DNA of 64,000 nucleotides from Arenibacter antarcticus (GCF_041320605.1 NZ_CP166679.1:2466001-2530000); one strand, 5' to 3'; numbered from the stretch's first letter, positions 1 to 9,337 are shown. Made by a program: numbers and translations. Notes: generated from the sequence alone by a model not told the origin.

Positions 1-110
1 GAAAGTTTATTTCAGGAAAAAGTGAGTACTACCCTATTCCACAGGCTCAAATTGACCTAAGTGTAGGCGGCAATGGAAAGCCCACCTTAAAACAGAATCC
101 AGGATACTAG
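1..110 (+). CDS. SusD/RagB family outer-membrane lipoprotein, C-terminal end only
   Basis: Only the last 35 codons are inside the window, read from base 3 to the TAG at 108-110. The peptide ends in YYPIPQAQIDLS...LKQNPGY. A C-terminal IP-x-x-EI/QI(D/N)-x-(N)...L-x-QNPGY is the usual tail of SusD/RagB proteins, which bind nutrient at the cell surface as partners of SusC-type TonB receptors. The SusC partner is presumably upstream, outside the window. A strong terminator follows at once, so this is the last gene of its transcript. The family call rests on this tail alone. Confidence 0.75.
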   Translation, partial: KFISGKSEYYPIPQAQIDLSVGGNGKPTLKQNPGY

Positions 111-146
111 GCACTTGCTTTAAATTATTGAAAATTATTTTTATAG

Positions 147-185
147 AAGAAGCCATTCTAATTTTTAGAATGGCTTCTTTTTTTT
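147..185 (+). terminator. Intrinsic terminator after the SusD-like gene
   Basis: A 13-bp perfect inverted repeat (AAGAAGCCATTCT / AGAATGGCTTCTT, 147-159 and 167-179) with a 7-nt loop runs into a stretch of T to about 185. Confidence 0.85.
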
Positions 186-314
186 AACTACGGGGGCTAT
201 TTTTACTAATTTGTACATCCTACAATTTCTATTTACTGGCCAGACTTTTAGTTATTCGGGCTTAGATTGGGGAAAGATAATTTTCCAAGTGACTATAATT
301 CTTATCTTTAACCT

Positions 315-1013
315 ATGCAAGAAAAACCAACCTCCTTCTCTATTAAAAATTGGTCCGATGATGATAAGCCAAGAGAGAAATTGGTGCATAAAGGAAAGGC
401 CGTGCTTTCGGATGCGGAGCTCATAGCTATTCTAATTGGTTCAGGAAGTCGAAATGAAAGTGCAGTGGAGCTCTCCAAACGCATTTTGGCCTCAGTGAAT
501 AACAACCTAAACGAGTTGGGAAAGCTCTCCATAAAGCAACTTATGGCATTTAAAGGGATTGGGGAAGCCAAGGCGGTAACTATTGCTGCTGCTTTAGAAA
601 TTGGGCGCAGACGTAGAGGGGGAGACGGTTTAAAAATCACTAAAATCAATTCGAGCTCCAGTGTGTTCGACCTTTTGCAACCCAAAATGGGCGAACTGCC
701 TCATGAGGAATTCTGGATCGTGTACCTTAATAATTCCAATAAGGTGCTATTTGCCGGACAACAAAGTAAAGGTGGTATCACTGGAACCTTGGTTGATGTT
801 CGTTTGGTATTGAAACACGCCTTAGAACTAGGAGCCGTGGGACTGATCCTTGCACATAACCACCCCTCTGGCACCCTAAAGCCAAGTGAGGCCGATAAAC
901 AGATTACGCAAAAACTAAAAATTGCATCCCAAGCCTTAGATATAAAAGTGTTAGACCATATCATCATTACTCAAAAAGAATATTTTAGTTTTGCAGATGA
1001 AGGCCTGCTTTGA
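315..1013 (+). CDS. radC: RadC family JAB-domain protein
   Basis: 232 residues, the usual RadC length. The N-terminal part has a helix-hairpin-helix-like stretch (AFKGIGEAKA, about 78-87). The C-terminal MPN/JAB domain has the complete metal motif HNHPSG at 181-186 with the Asp at 194 (H-x-H-x10-D). RadC proteins are widespread; the old DNA-repair assignment in E. coli was withdrawn, and the JAMM motif suggests a metal-dependent hydrolase or nuclease of unknown substrate. The ATG at 315 fits the family N terminus (an SIKxW-type motif near residue 10). It lies alone between the upstream terminator and the next gene. Confidence 0.93.
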   Translation: MQEKPTSFSIKNWSDDDKPREKLVHKGKAVLSDAELIAILIGSGSRNESAVELSKRILASVNNNLNELGKLSIKQLMAFKGIGEAKAVTIAAALEIGRRRRGGDGLKITKINSSSSVFDLLQPKMGELPHEEFWIVYLNNSNKVLFAGQQSKGGITGTLVDVRLVLKHALELGAVGLILAHNHPSGTLKPSEADKQITQKLKIASQALDIKVLDHIIITQKEYFSFADEGLL

Positions 1014-1133
1014 TTATTTTTTTTTTGGCAAGGAGGTTAGGTTACAGATTTGTCATTGGAAATAGTCTACAGCTTCTATGTACCGACATCATAAAATTAG
1101 AATCCAAAAATAAGAAGCGGAAAAATATAAACT

Positions 1134-2429
1134 ATGTTGCTCATTTATACCCATAAAATCACCTCTCGCTTCAGGTATATAACGAAGCATTTATTCACTA
1201 CAATCTTAGGAATTGAGGTGAGCCATACTACAAAAGTGGAGGATTTTATAAAACATTCCGGCCCCAAAATCACCTATACCAAACAGCCACTTCAAAACGA
1301 GTTCTTTATCAGAAATAACGACCTGTTGTTTGAACAGGGAATAAACGATCTGCAGATACATGTTTCGGATTGGGACGGTACCCCTTGTTTTTTTGCCACT
1401 GGGGACCGCAGTAATTTACCCTTCGATATTTTTGCCGCGAGCTTTTATTTGTTGAGCAGGTACGAAGAATATTTGCCCCACGTGAAGGATATACATGGGA
1501 GGTTTCCTCCAAAGGACAGCCTAGCCTTTCAAAATGATTTTTTACATCTTCCTGTGGTAGATATTTGGGCTTTAAAACTATTGGAAGCGTTAAAGACTAA
1601 ATTCCCCAATTTAGTGCACAAATCCAGAGTCTACCGGTTTACGCCAATAATTGATGTAACTTCTTCTCATTGTTTTCTATATCGGGGTTTGGTCAGGGGA
1701 ATTTTCGGATTGCTTTTAGACCTAGGGTCGCTTAAGATAAAACGGGTGGTAGACAGGATCTCTGTGTGGTTGAAATTTAAAAAGGATCCCTATGATAATT
1801 TCTTTGAGCTTATAGACCTCCATAGTCAGTATCAAACTAAGGGGATGTTCTTTTTTCAGTTTGCGGAGTATTCTACCTATGATAAAAATGTGTCTCCCAA
1901 TAATAATAACTTTAAATATCTTATTAAATCGGTGGCCGATTACGATGTGGTATCTCTTTGTTGTTCCTATAGCGCCTTTAATAATATATCCCTATTGATG
2001 GAAGAGAAGAAAAAGCTTTCCAATGTTATACATAGGTCCATTAACAGCTCGCGAATGCGCTATAATAGGGTGGATATTCCCGAAACCTATAGGAACTTGG
2101 TCGATGCAGGATTCACTCATGACTATACCATGGGCTATACCCATGAAATTGGATTTAGAGCTGGGAGTTGTACTCCTTTTTATTTTTATGACATCCTTTT
2201 GGAAGTACAGCAACCGATCATAATACATCCTTTTGCGGTTCATGACTATGGGTTGTTAAAATATGGGACTAAGGAAGAGGCGCTTGCTGCAGTAGAGGCT
2301 CTTGGCTTGGAAGTGAAAAAAGCAAATGGTACGTTTGTGACCATCTTCTCCAATGAGCTAATCGGTGGGGAAGCGAAGCTAGATTGGAAGGAATTGTATA
2401 GTAGTATTCTTAAAAAGGTGTATGTTTAA
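1134..2429 (+). CDS. Polysaccharide-deacetylase-like protein with degenerate motifs
   Basis: 431 residues, no signal peptide. The overall pattern matches the flavobacterial polysaccharide deacetylase-like family usually found next to a YjjG phosphatase: an N-terminal domain with LPFDIFAASFYLLSRYEEY, a KKDPYDNF segment, and VDIPETYRNLVDAGF...YTMGY...IGFRAGSCTPF. The parts expected to carry the deacetylase metal and catalytic residues look altered: the D-x-D of motif 1 reads DVT (about residue 178) and the usual G-x-HPS reads SLCCS (about 275). It may therefore be inactive or have another role. It overlaps the next gene by 8 nt, so the two are translationally coupled. The family is fairly certain; activity is not. 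Confidence 0.75.
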   Translation: MLLIYTHKITSRFRYITKHLFTTILGIEVSHTTKVEDFIKHSGPKITYTKQPLQNEFFIRNNDLLFEQGINDLQIHVSDWDGTPCFFATGDRSNLPFDIFAASFYLLSRYEEYLPHVKDIHGRFPPKDSLAFQNDFLHLPVVDIWALKLLEALKTKFPNLVHKSRVYRFTPIIDVTSSHCFLYRGLVRGIFGLLLDLGSLKIKRVVDRISVWLKFKKDPYDNFFELIDLHSQYQTKGMFFFQFAEYSTYDKNVSPNNNNFKYLIKSVADYDVVSLCCSYSAFNNISLLMEEKKKLSNVIHRSINSSRMRYNRVDIPETYRNLVDAGFTHDYTMGYTHEIGFRAGSCTPFYFYDILLEVQQPIIIHPFAVHDYGLLKYGTKEEALAAVEALGLEVKKANGTFVTIFSNELIGGEAKLDWKELYSSILKKVYV

Positions 2430-3111
2430 AGAATTGGTAACCGATGTGTTTTTTGATTTGGATCACACGCTTTGGGATTTTGAGAAAAATTCTGCCCTTA
2501 CCTTCAGTAAGATCTTATCCGAAAGTGAAGTGGGGGTGGATCTGGATGATTTTTTAAAAGCATATATTCCAATTAATCTTACCTTTTGGAAGTGGTATCG
2601 GGAAGGGAAAATCAATAAAGAAGAATTGAGGTTCCAAAGGCTAAAAACAACCTTCGATTCTTTAAAATATGGGGCAGGGGATGAGCTTATACATAGCTTG
2701 GCCGATAAGTATATTGAGCACTTGTCCACCTTTAATCATTTATTTCCCAATGCGCTTGATGTTTTAGATTACCTAAGGCCCAATTATAAACTGCATATCA
2801 TTACCAATGGATTTCAGGAAATTCAGGACAAAAAGTTGCGAAATGCCAATATTGACCACTTTTTTGATCAGATTATTAATTCTGAAATGGCCGGAGTTAA
2901 GAAGCCAGATCCTTTAATATTTCAACTCGCGCTGGAAAGGGCCAAAACCCTCCCTCATAAATCGATAATGATTGGGGATAGTGTGGAGGCAGATATTATT
3001 GGGGCTAAAGCGGTGGGCTTACATGTGTTGCATTTTAATGCCCATCAGGAGCCAAAACATAATTATTGTCAAATAATTCACGATTTAAGTGAAATAAAAT
3101 CATTTTTATAG
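2422..3111 (+). CDS. yjjG: HAD hydrolase, YjjG-type noncanonical pyrimidine nucleotidase
   Basis: 229 residues with all HAD motifs: I FFDLDHTLWDF (nucleophile and acid Asp at about 11 and 13), II ITNG (about 118-121), III KKPDP (about 153-157), and IV IGDSVEADI (about 176-184). A helical cap lies between motifs I and II (class C1). YjjG enzymes dephosphorylate nucleoside monophosphates, including damaged pyrimidines, and keep them out of DNA. The ATG lies inside the end of the preceding gene (8-nt overlap), so the pair is one transcript. Confidence 0.85.
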   Translation: MFKELVTDVFFDLDHTLWDFEKNSALTFSKILSESEVGVDLDDFLKAYIPINLTFWKWYREGKINKEELRFQRLKTTFDSLKYGAGDELIHSLADKYIEHLSTFNHLFPNALDVLDYLRPNYKLHIITNGFQEIQDKKLRNANIDHFFDQIINSEMAGVKKPDPLIFQLALERAKTLPHKSIMIGDSVEADIIGAKAVGLHVLHFNAHQEPKHNYCQIIHDLSEIKSFL

Positions 3112-3169
3112 AGTTATCTTTAGTATAAGCTTACAACAATATAGCATAAGTCATTATAATGCCCACTAT

Positions 3170-3712
3170 ATGTTTAATAAGATTTTATTGGTGTCCTTGT
3201 TACTTCTGGGATTTGTTTCCTGTGTGGAGAAGCAAAATTTTGACCAATTAGATGATTTGAACATTACTCCCACTATAGAAGGTAGTATTTTATATATTGA
3301 AGCTCCAGAAGTATTAATAAACCAATCCACTGACACCATTTTTTATAGCCAAGATTTTAATTTCGACGGTTTTAGCGAGGATGTCTTTTCGGAACGCGTA
3401 GTGGACGGCTTCGTTTATTACGAGATAGAAAATACCACGAGTAAGGAATTGGAGGTTACTGTTGAGTTCCTAGATGACGAGGGAGGACTCTTGGATATAC
3501 AAAGCTTTCATATAGTTCCGGCTCCTATGGGATTGGATCAAAGAGAGGTAGCCTATGGTAGTGGTTCGGGGAAGAGTATTGAGATCATTAAAAATACGTC
3601 TAGTATAAAGGTCTTTATCCGAAATTTAGGTGATAACAGTAGCCTGTCAAAGCTTCCAGATCCAAAGATCATCTTTAGGTCTCGGGGTGAATTTAAGATT
3701 GAATTGCGATGA
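3170..3712 (+). CDS. Putative lipoprotein, unknown function
   Basis: 180 residues. It begins with a type II signal peptide ending in a lipobox-like GFVSC, with Cys at about residue 19, so the mature protein is probably anchored in the envelope. The rest is acidic and rich in beta-type sequence, with no motif I recognise. Its last codons overlap the next gene by 4 nt (ATGA), which ties it to the beta-barrel-like protein downstream. I cannot assign a function. Confidence 0.8.
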   Translation: MFNKILLVSLLLLGFVSCVEKQNFDQLDDLNITPTIEGSILYIEAPEVLINQSTDTIFYSQDFNFDGFSEDVFSERVVDGFVYYEIENTTSKELEVTVEFLDDEGGLLDIQSFHIVPAPMGLDQREVAYGSGSGKSIEIIKNTSSIKVFIRNLGDNSSLSKLPDPKIIFRSRGEFKIELR

Positions 3713-5145
3713 GATTTGTCTTTTTGGTCTTATTGGTGTACCTATGGAGTAGTGCCAAGCTTTTGGCCCAGAATAAACAATTACTTTACGATTTCACAAA
3801 TATCCCAGATGCTCTTATGACAAATCCAGGGATGCTTACAGATTATCAGTGGTATGCTAGTATTCCCGTTGTTTCGGGATTGTCATTTCAAGCGGGGTCC
3901 AACGACATTACGGTTCACGATCTTTTCGCGGATGATGGCTTGGATTTTAATGATAAGGTGAGGGAGCGAGCCATTTATGGGATGGAAGTTAAAGATGAGC
4001 TAAGTGGTACCTATCAAATAGCCTTACTCTACGCGGGATTTAGGGGTAGGAACTCCGATAATTTTTATTCTTTTGGCATTTATAATGAAGCCGATGCCGT
4101 AGGCTATTGGTTTAAGGATTATGCTATTTTGGCTTTTGAAGGAAATGCTGATCAATTGGGGAGAAAATTTAATGTTGACCATTTAAAAACAAGGGGAGAA
4201 ATGGTAAATGTTTTTCATTTTGGCATTAATAAAACAATAAGTAGCAACCTTACTATCGGGGCAAGGGCAAAAATATATTCCAGTGTATTTAATTTTACCT
4301 CCACAAATAATAAAGGTTATTTTGTCACTACCGAGGGCCAGAACAATTTACGCGCCAATACCTTGGTGGCGGATATGGAATTTCGTTCTTCTGGTTTAAA
4401 TGAAATTGAGGATGCTTTGGACAATGACAGTTCTTTGTTGCCTGGAATATTGACTAGAAGAATGTTTTTTGGGGGAGATTTAGGGCTTGGGCTCGACCTA
4501 GGATTCACCTATAACCTTAATGAAAGAACAGTAGTTACAGGAAGTGTGTTGGATCTAGGGTTTATCTATAATACTACGGATGTAAAAAATTATACTTTAA
4601 GAGGCTCAGCAACAGTAGAAGGTATAGAGGCTATTTTGCCAGATTCATTTTCCAATGCAAATGATGATTTTTGGCAGGATCTAGTAGATGAAGTAGATGC
4701 CTTGCTTCCCCATGGGACCAATACCAAAAGTTACCTGAGCTTTAGACCTACTAAAGTATATGGGTCCCTTCGGTATAATTTCGGCAAGCCAATTCCATCC
4801 CGCCGAATATGCGACTGTAAGGATTATGTCTTTAAGGGACAAGACCAAGTATGGTATAACAATGCGGTGGGAGGACAATTATATGTAATTAATAGGCCTA
4901 GGGGACCTCAGGCGGCATTAACTGCCTTTTACTTGCGGAGGTTCGGGAATACAATGGCTTTAAAAACCACTTATACCGTAGATAAATTTTCATATTCCAA
5001 TATTGGAATTGGACTTAACGTCCAAGCAGGTGTAGTAAGCTTATATGTAATGGCCGATAATCTATTGGGGTATAAGAATATTGCTGATAGTCATTATGCT
5101 TCTTTTCAATTCGGATTAAATATTATATCTTGGGGCAAGAAATAA
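3709..5145 (+). CDS. DUF5723-like predicted outer-membrane beta-barrel protein
   Basis: 478 residues with an N-terminal signal peptide (about 1-20, ending in LLAQ). After an NPGML segment near residue 40 come alternating amphipathic beta stretches, ending in a strand typical of outer-membrane proteins (SFQFGLNIISWGKK). Composition and the early 'MTNPG' motif resemble the DUF5723/PorP-like barrels of Bacteroidota; this is recognition by eye. It overlaps the upstream lipoprotein by 4 nt and is 13 nt from the next secreted protein, suggesting a three-gene envelope unit. Confidence 0.7.
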   Translation: MRFVFLVLLVYLWSSAKLLAQNKQLLYDFTNIPDALMTNPGMLTDYQWYASIPVVSGLSFQAGSNDITVHDLFADDGLDFNDKVRERAIYGMEVKDELSGTYQIALLYAGFRGRNSDNFYSFGIYNEADAVGYWFKDYAILAFEGNADQLGRKFNVDHLKTRGEMVNVFHFGINKTISSNLTIGARAKIYSSVFNFTSTNNKGYFVTTEGQNNLRANTLVADMEFRSSGLNEIEDALDNDSSLLPGILTRRMFFGGDLGLGLDLGFTYNLNERTVVTGSVLDLGFIYNTTDVKNYTLRGSATVEGIEAILPDSFSNANDDFWQDLVDEVDALLPHGTNTKSYLSFRPTKVYGSLRYNFGKPIPSRRICDCKDYVFKGQDQVWYNNAVGGQLYVINRPRGPQAALTAFYLRRFGNTMALKTTYTVDKFSYSNIGIGLNVQAGVVSLYVMADNLLGYKNIADSHYASFQFGLNIISWGKK

Positions 5146-5158
5146 TTCGCGTTTTAAT

Positions 5159-6034
5159 ATGAAAAATTTATATATAATACTCTTCCTTTTAAGCTGTTTT
5201 TTCGGAATGTCACAAGTAGAATTAAGCAAATATAAATACATTATCGTTCCGGTAAAGTTTGATGCTTTTAAACAGGAGAATCACTATCAGACCAGTACGC
5301 TGGTGAAATATTTATTGGTCGAAAATGGATTTAATGCTGTGTATGATAACGCTTTGCCTGAAGAATTGATGAACAACAGGTGTTTGGGCTTATTGTTGTC
5401 TCTAAATGATGATTCTTCCATGTTTACCACTAAACTAACCCTTAGCTTAAAGGATTGTTTTTCTAAGGAGGTATATGTTACCAAGGAGGGTAGCAGTAAG
5501 GAAAAGGATTTTAAGGAAGCCTATTCTGGAGCCATAAAGGAAAGTATGCAGTCTCTGTCTGGGCTGGGTTATAAGTATGATCCTAAAAGTTCTAATAAGT
5601 CAGTGACGGTCAGTTTTAAGGATGACGTAAAAAAAATTACTCAAAATGCCACACAGGATACAAATGGGAATACTTCTAGTCCAGTGGTGCAGCAAAAATC
5701 TACCTTGGAGGAGCAGTCGTATAAGAACTTAACACCCGTTCCATCGGAGTACACGCAAGGAGAGGTGCGGTTTACTGCTGAATCCAAACAGGTAAAAGTA
5801 GTGGTGGAAAGTGAAGTTCTCTATGCGCAGGTCATTCCAATTGGATATCAATTGGTAGATAGTACCCCAAAAATAATTATGATATTAAAACAGACCAGCT
5901 TTAGTAACTTTTTTATCGCCAAAGCAGATTGGCAGGCAGAAAGTGGTATTGTATTTAAAAAAGGGGGAGATTGGATATTTGAATATTATGAGGATGGTGA
6001 ATTGGTCAATAAAAAGATGAATATTAAATTTTAA
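5159..6034 (+). CDS. Secreted/periplasmic protein of unknown function
   Basis: 291 residues with a signal peptide (about 1-18, ending GMSQ). The next 120 residues (SKYKYIIVPVKFD..., then VKYLLVENGFNAVYDNALPEEL) look like an alpha/beta domain. A Ser/Thr/Gln-rich linker follows (about 160-190), then a C-terminal beta domain ending FEYYEDGELVNKKMNIKF. It is the third member of an exported trio starting at 3170. No enzymatic motif is visible. Confidence 0.75.
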   Translation: MKNLYIILFLLSCFFGMSQVELSKYKYIIVPVKFDAFKQENHYQTSTLVKYLLVENGFNAVYDNALPEELMNNRCLGLLLSLNDDSSMFTTKLTLSLKDCFSKEVYVTKEGSSKEKDFKEAYSGAIKESMQSLSGLGYKYDPKSSNKSVTVSFKDDVKKITQNATQDTNGNTSSPVVQQKSTLEEQSYKNLTPVPSEYTQGEVRFTAESKQVKVVVESEVLYAQVIPIGYQLVDSTPKIIMILKQTSFSNFFIAKADWQAESGIVFKKGGDWIFEYYEDGELVNKKMNIKF

Positions 6035-6126
6035 TACACCATGCCCTGTTCATGGGCTAAGGGAGTGCTATCAAGTATGTTTTGTGCAATCTTGGTGAAA
6101 CTCTAACAATTTGGAGTTCCATGGTC

Positions 6127-7404
6127 TTACATTTTATATTTGTCTTTCCACCGATTTTTTAAAAATTCTTTAATGACATTTTCCCTTTGATTGTTTCCGG
6201 GGCTGTAAAAACTTGTCCCTTTTAATTCGCGGGGCATAAACTCTTCTTCTATAAAATTATTGGCATAATCGTGGGCATATTTATACTCCTGTCCATATCC
6301 CAGATCTTTCATTAGTTTCGTTGGGGCATTTCGCAAAGGTAAGGGTACGGAAAGGTCTCCCGTTTGTTTTACGGTTTGTTGGGCTTTGTTAATGGCCATA
6401 TAGCTAGCGTTGCTCTTTGGAGACGTGGCCAAATATATAACGCATTGGCTAAGGATTAATCGCGCTTCCGGATAGCCAATGGTAGTCACTGCCTGAAATG
6501 CGGTGTTGGCTATGACTAAAGCCGTGGGGTTGGCATTGCCAATATCCTCCGAGGCCAAGATAAGGAGTCTTCGCGCAATAAATTTCACATCTTCACCGCC
6601 TTCTATCATTCTAGCTAGCCAATATACGGCAGCATTGGGATCGCTTCCACGAATAGATTTTATAAAAGCAGAGACAATATCATAATGCTGTTCCCCGGTT
6701 TTGTCATAGAGTACTGTGTTTTTCTGAATCTTGTTCAGTACCAGTTCATCTGTGATAGTAATTTCATTGGTAGCCTCCGAATTAACGATAAGTTCAAAGA
6801 TGTTTAACAACTTCCTTCCGTCACCCCCGGATAATCGTAATAGCGCCTCTGTTTCCTTTAACGTTATGGTTTTTGATTTTAAATAGGAATCTAAATTCAT
6901 GGCCCGTTTTAACAACGCTTCTAGGTCATCCTTTCCAAATGGATTTAGGATGTAGACTTGACAACGCGATAAAAGGGCGGGGATTACCTCAAAGCTCGGA
7001 TTTTCGGTGGTAGCACCAATGAGGGTGACCCAACCTTTCTCAACGGCCCCCAGAAGGGAATCTTGTTGGGATTTGCTAAATCGATGGATCTCATCAATAA
7101 AGAGGATTGGATTTTTGGTGGTAAACAGACCGCCACTCTGTTTTGCCTTTTCTATTACTTCTCTAATATCTTTTACGCCACTGCTAATGGCGCTAAGGGT
7201 GTAAAATGGTCTTCCACTGGTCTCGGCTATAATGTTGGCCAAGGTTGTTTTTCCAGTACCAGGAGGGCCCCATAGGATCAAAGAAGGCAATATCCCTTTT
7301 TTGATCTGATGGGTAAGGGATCCCTTTTCTCCCACCAAATGATGTTGACTGATATAATCTTCTAGGGTTTTAGGGCGTACCCTTTCCGCAAGTGGTTCGT
7401 TCAT
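6127..7404 (-). CDS. rarA: Replication-associated recombination protein A (AAA+ ATPase)
   Basis: 425 residues from the ATG at 7404; an in-frame ATG at 7422 would add six residues, but the family starts near MNEPLAERVRP. Walker A is GPPGTGKTT (about 46-54) and Walker B is ILFIDEIHRF, with sensor and arginine-finger segments GATTENPSFEV and LLSRCQVY. The C-terminal clamp-loader-like and tetramerisation domains (GGEDVKFIARRLLILASEDIG) are complete. RarA/MgsA is related to RuvB and clamp loaders and acts at stalled replication forks. It converges with the upstream exported trio; the upstream side is a 363-nt spacer. Confidence 0.95.
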   Translation of the reverse strand: MNEPLAERVRPKTLEDYISQHHLVGEKGSLTHQIKKGILPSLILWGPPGTGKTTLANIIAETSGRPFYTLSAISSGVKDIREVIEKAKQSGGLFTTKNPILFIDEIHRFSKSQQDSLLGAVEKGWVTLIGATTENPSFEVIPALLSRCQVYILNPFGKDDLEALLKRAMNLDSYLKSKTITLKETEALLRLSGGDGRKLLNIFELIVNSEATNEITITDELVLNKIQKNTVLYDKTGEQHYDIVSAFIKSIRGSDPNAAVYWLARMIEGGEDVKFIARRLLILASEDIGNANPTALVIANTAFQAVTTIGYPEARLILSQCVIYLATSPKSNASYMAINKAQQTVKQTGDLSVPLPLRNAPTKLMKDLGYGQEYKYAHDYANNFIEEEFMPRELKGTSFYSPGNNQRENVIKEFLKNRWKDKYKM

Positions 7405-7422
7405 AAGGCAAAAGTAAGACAT

Positions 7423-7785
7423 TTATAGGGAGGACAATTTATTTGAAATTTGATTTATGGCCAGAATAGTGAATTAATAATTATATTTCCGGTGATGCGT
7501 ATAAGTTGGATGATTTTGATTTTTTATAGGTTGAAGTGTGGCATCAAATAAGGCCCTTCTCAAGAGGGGAGCTGAAAGTACTTTCACGTTTATAGTTAAC
7601 CTGTCAGGTCTATAGCTAGATACAGAAAACAAAAATGCATAGATGGAGGTGGAACCCAATTTTAATTTCGATATTTCTGTTGATGAGTACAGGTTATATG
7701 TTTTTAATCTTAAATGGATTTGTAAGTGGCTTTAGGTCTTGAAGAGTATTGGTTAAAATATTGAATTAATATCTATATTTCAGGT
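7423..7785. other. Intergenic spacer between divergent rarA and the rhomboid gene
   Basis: About 360 nt without a convincing gene. A minus-strand frame of 61 codons (7474-7659) and a plus-strand 35-codon hydrophobic frame (7635-7742) are open, but neither has recognisable similarity or a clear ribosome binding site. The sequence TATATTTC 10 nt before the rhomboid start resembles the Bacteroidota -7 element (TAnnTTTG). Confidence 0.5.
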
Positions 7786-8547
7786 ATGACAGATAATACG
7801 TATTTTAAGTTTTCAAATTCGGTAATCATAGTACCGTTATTGTCTATTATAAGCATTTGGACGGTCTTCTTTTTTGAAATAAAATTTAAGATCAACCTAA
7901 ACGACTACGGAATCTATCCAAGGACGTTAACAGGATTGAGAGGGATTGTTTTTAGCCCATTTCTACATGCTTCCGTAGATCATTTGTACAATAACACCAT
8001 TCCTATTGCCATACTTACCGCTGCCTTGGTCTATTTTTATAGGGGAATAGCTTTTAAGGTACTGTTTATTGGGATCCTATTGTCGGGTTTTATAACCTGG
8101 TTGATCGGGAGGCCTAGCTATCATATAGGGGCTAGTGGTATCATCTATGTCTTGGTCAGTTTTATATTTTTTAAAGGTATATTTTCCAAACATTATAGAT
8201 TGGTGGCCCTATCGCTTATTGTAGTTTTTATCTACGGTAGCTTATTGTGGTATATTTTTCCGGTGGAGGACGGAATATCTTGGGAAGGACATATGGGCGG
8301 ATTTATAACCGGATTACTCTTGGCCATCACGCTGCGTACATCCTTGCCAAAACCCAAAAAATACGATTGGGAGCTGGAGGATTACAATGAGGAAAATGAT
8401 GAGTTCCTAAAACATTTTGATGAAATGGGCAATTTCATTGAATTCCTAAAGGAGGCGCCAGAGGAAAATAAGGAACCCCCTCGTTTTATCTACCACTATA
8501 AGAAACTGAAAAAAGAGGATCCCGATGACGGGGATATTCAAAATTAA
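7786..8547 (+). CDS. Rhomboid family intramembrane serine protease
   Basis: 253 residues with about six membrane segments. The rhomboid landmarks are visible: HASVDHLYNN (61-70; oxyanion His and Asn), the nucleophile motif GASG (Ser117) and the base His169 in GHMGG. Rhomboids cut other membrane proteins within the bilayer. After the last helix a strongly charged tail of about 65 residues (acidic, then KKLKKEDPDDGD) is likely cytoplasmic; such a tail is not needed for catalysis and may be regulatory. It converges with rlmB 40 nt downstream. Confidence 0.92.
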   Translation: MTDNTYFKFSNSVIIVPLLSIISIWTVFFFEIKFKINLNDYGIYPRTLTGLRGIVFSPFLHASVDHLYNNTIPIAILTAALVYFYRGIAFKVLFIGILLSGFITWLIGRPSYHIGASGIIYVLVSFIFFKGIFSKHYRLVALSLIVVFIYGSLLWYIFPVEDGISWEGHMGGFITGLLLAITLRTSLPKPKKYDWELEDYNEENDEFLKHFDEMGNFIEFLKEAPEENKEPPRFIYHYKKLKKEDPDDGDIQN

Positions 8548-8587
8548 TAGTGACTAAATCTTTTGTTGTTACTTAATTACGTCTTCC

Positions 8588-9337
8588 TTATTTTGGAATG
8601 GCGTCCATACGCTGTCTTACCGCCTCGTAAAGGAAGACTCCACAGGCAACAGATACATTTAAGGAGCCAATACTTCCCAGCATAGGTAGCTTTGCCAAAT
8701 GGTCGGCAGCCTTAAGTATGGATGGAGTAATTCCCTGATCTTCCGATCCCAAAATTATTGCAGTAGGCGCGGTAAACGAAACATCATAAATAGTATTGTT
8801 CGTTTTTTCGGTAGCAGCAACAACCTGAATTCCGGAGGCTTGTAAAAAGAACACGGCATCTTTTATGTGGTCTACCTTTGCAATGGGTACCCTAAAGGCA
8901 GCTCCTGCAGATGTTTTAATAGTGTCTGCAGTAACAGGTGCAGCACCTTTTTTCTGTATTATAATTCCGTCTACCCCGGTACATTCCGCAGTACGGATAA
9001 TGGCTCCAAAATTACGTACATCAGAAAGTTGGTCTAACAAAAGGAAGAGCGGTGCTGTTTCCTTCTCTGCAACTTGCTCTACTAGTTCCTCCATAGATAG
9101 GAAGGAAATAGGGGAGATGCTGGCAACAACTCCTTGATGGTTGTTTTTGGTAAGCCTATTTAGTTTTTCAATGGGCACATAGGAAGCATTGATGCTATTT
9201 TTTCGTAGCAGTGTTTCCATTTCACGGGATAGATCTCCTTTTAGTCCTTTTTGGATAAAGACCTTGTCTATAGGTTCGTTGGCGTTTATGGCTTCAATGA
9301 CAGCTCTAATGCCATATATTTGATCAGTATTTTTCAT
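8588..9337 (-). CDS. rlmB: 23S rRNA (guanosine-2'-O-)-methyltransferase RlmB
   Basis: 249 residues from the ATG at 9337, which fits the family start (M-x-x-x-DQIYGIRAVIEAI); an ATG at 9355 would add six residues. The N-terminal substrate-binding domain is followed by the SpoU knot. Motif 1 is LLDQLSDVRNFGAIIRTAE, motif 2 is IILGSEDQGI, and motif 3 is GSLNVSVACGVFLYEAVRQ. RlmB methylates the ribose of G2251 (E. coli numbering) in the 23S peptidyl-transferase P loop. The gene is alone between the rhomboid gene and the SusCD locus. Confidence 0.93.
   Translation of the reverse strand: MKNTDQIYGIRAVIEAINANEPIDKVFIQKGLKGDLSREMETLLRKNSINASYVPIEKLNRLTKNNHQGVVASISPISFLSMEELVEQVAEKETAPLFLLLDQLSDVRNFGAIIRTAECTGVDGIIIQKKGAAPVTADTIKTSAGAAFRVPIAKVDHIKDAVFFLQASGIQVVAATEKTNNTIYDVSFTAPTAIILGSEDQGITPSILKAADHLAKLPMLGSIGSLNVSVACGVFLYEAVRQRMDAIPK

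Noticed and set aside
308-685. Minus-strand 125-codon frame over radC
   Set aside because: Shadow of radC, whose protein has a complete catalytic motif.
7474-7659. Minus-strand 61-codon frame upstream of rarA
   Set aside because: No recognisable similarity, no signal peptide and no clear ribosome binding site; composition looks random.
7635-7742. Plus-strand 35-codon hydrophobic peptide (MHRWRWNPILISIF...)
   Set aside because: Could be a small membrane peptide, but nothing beyond the hydrophobic stretch supports it.
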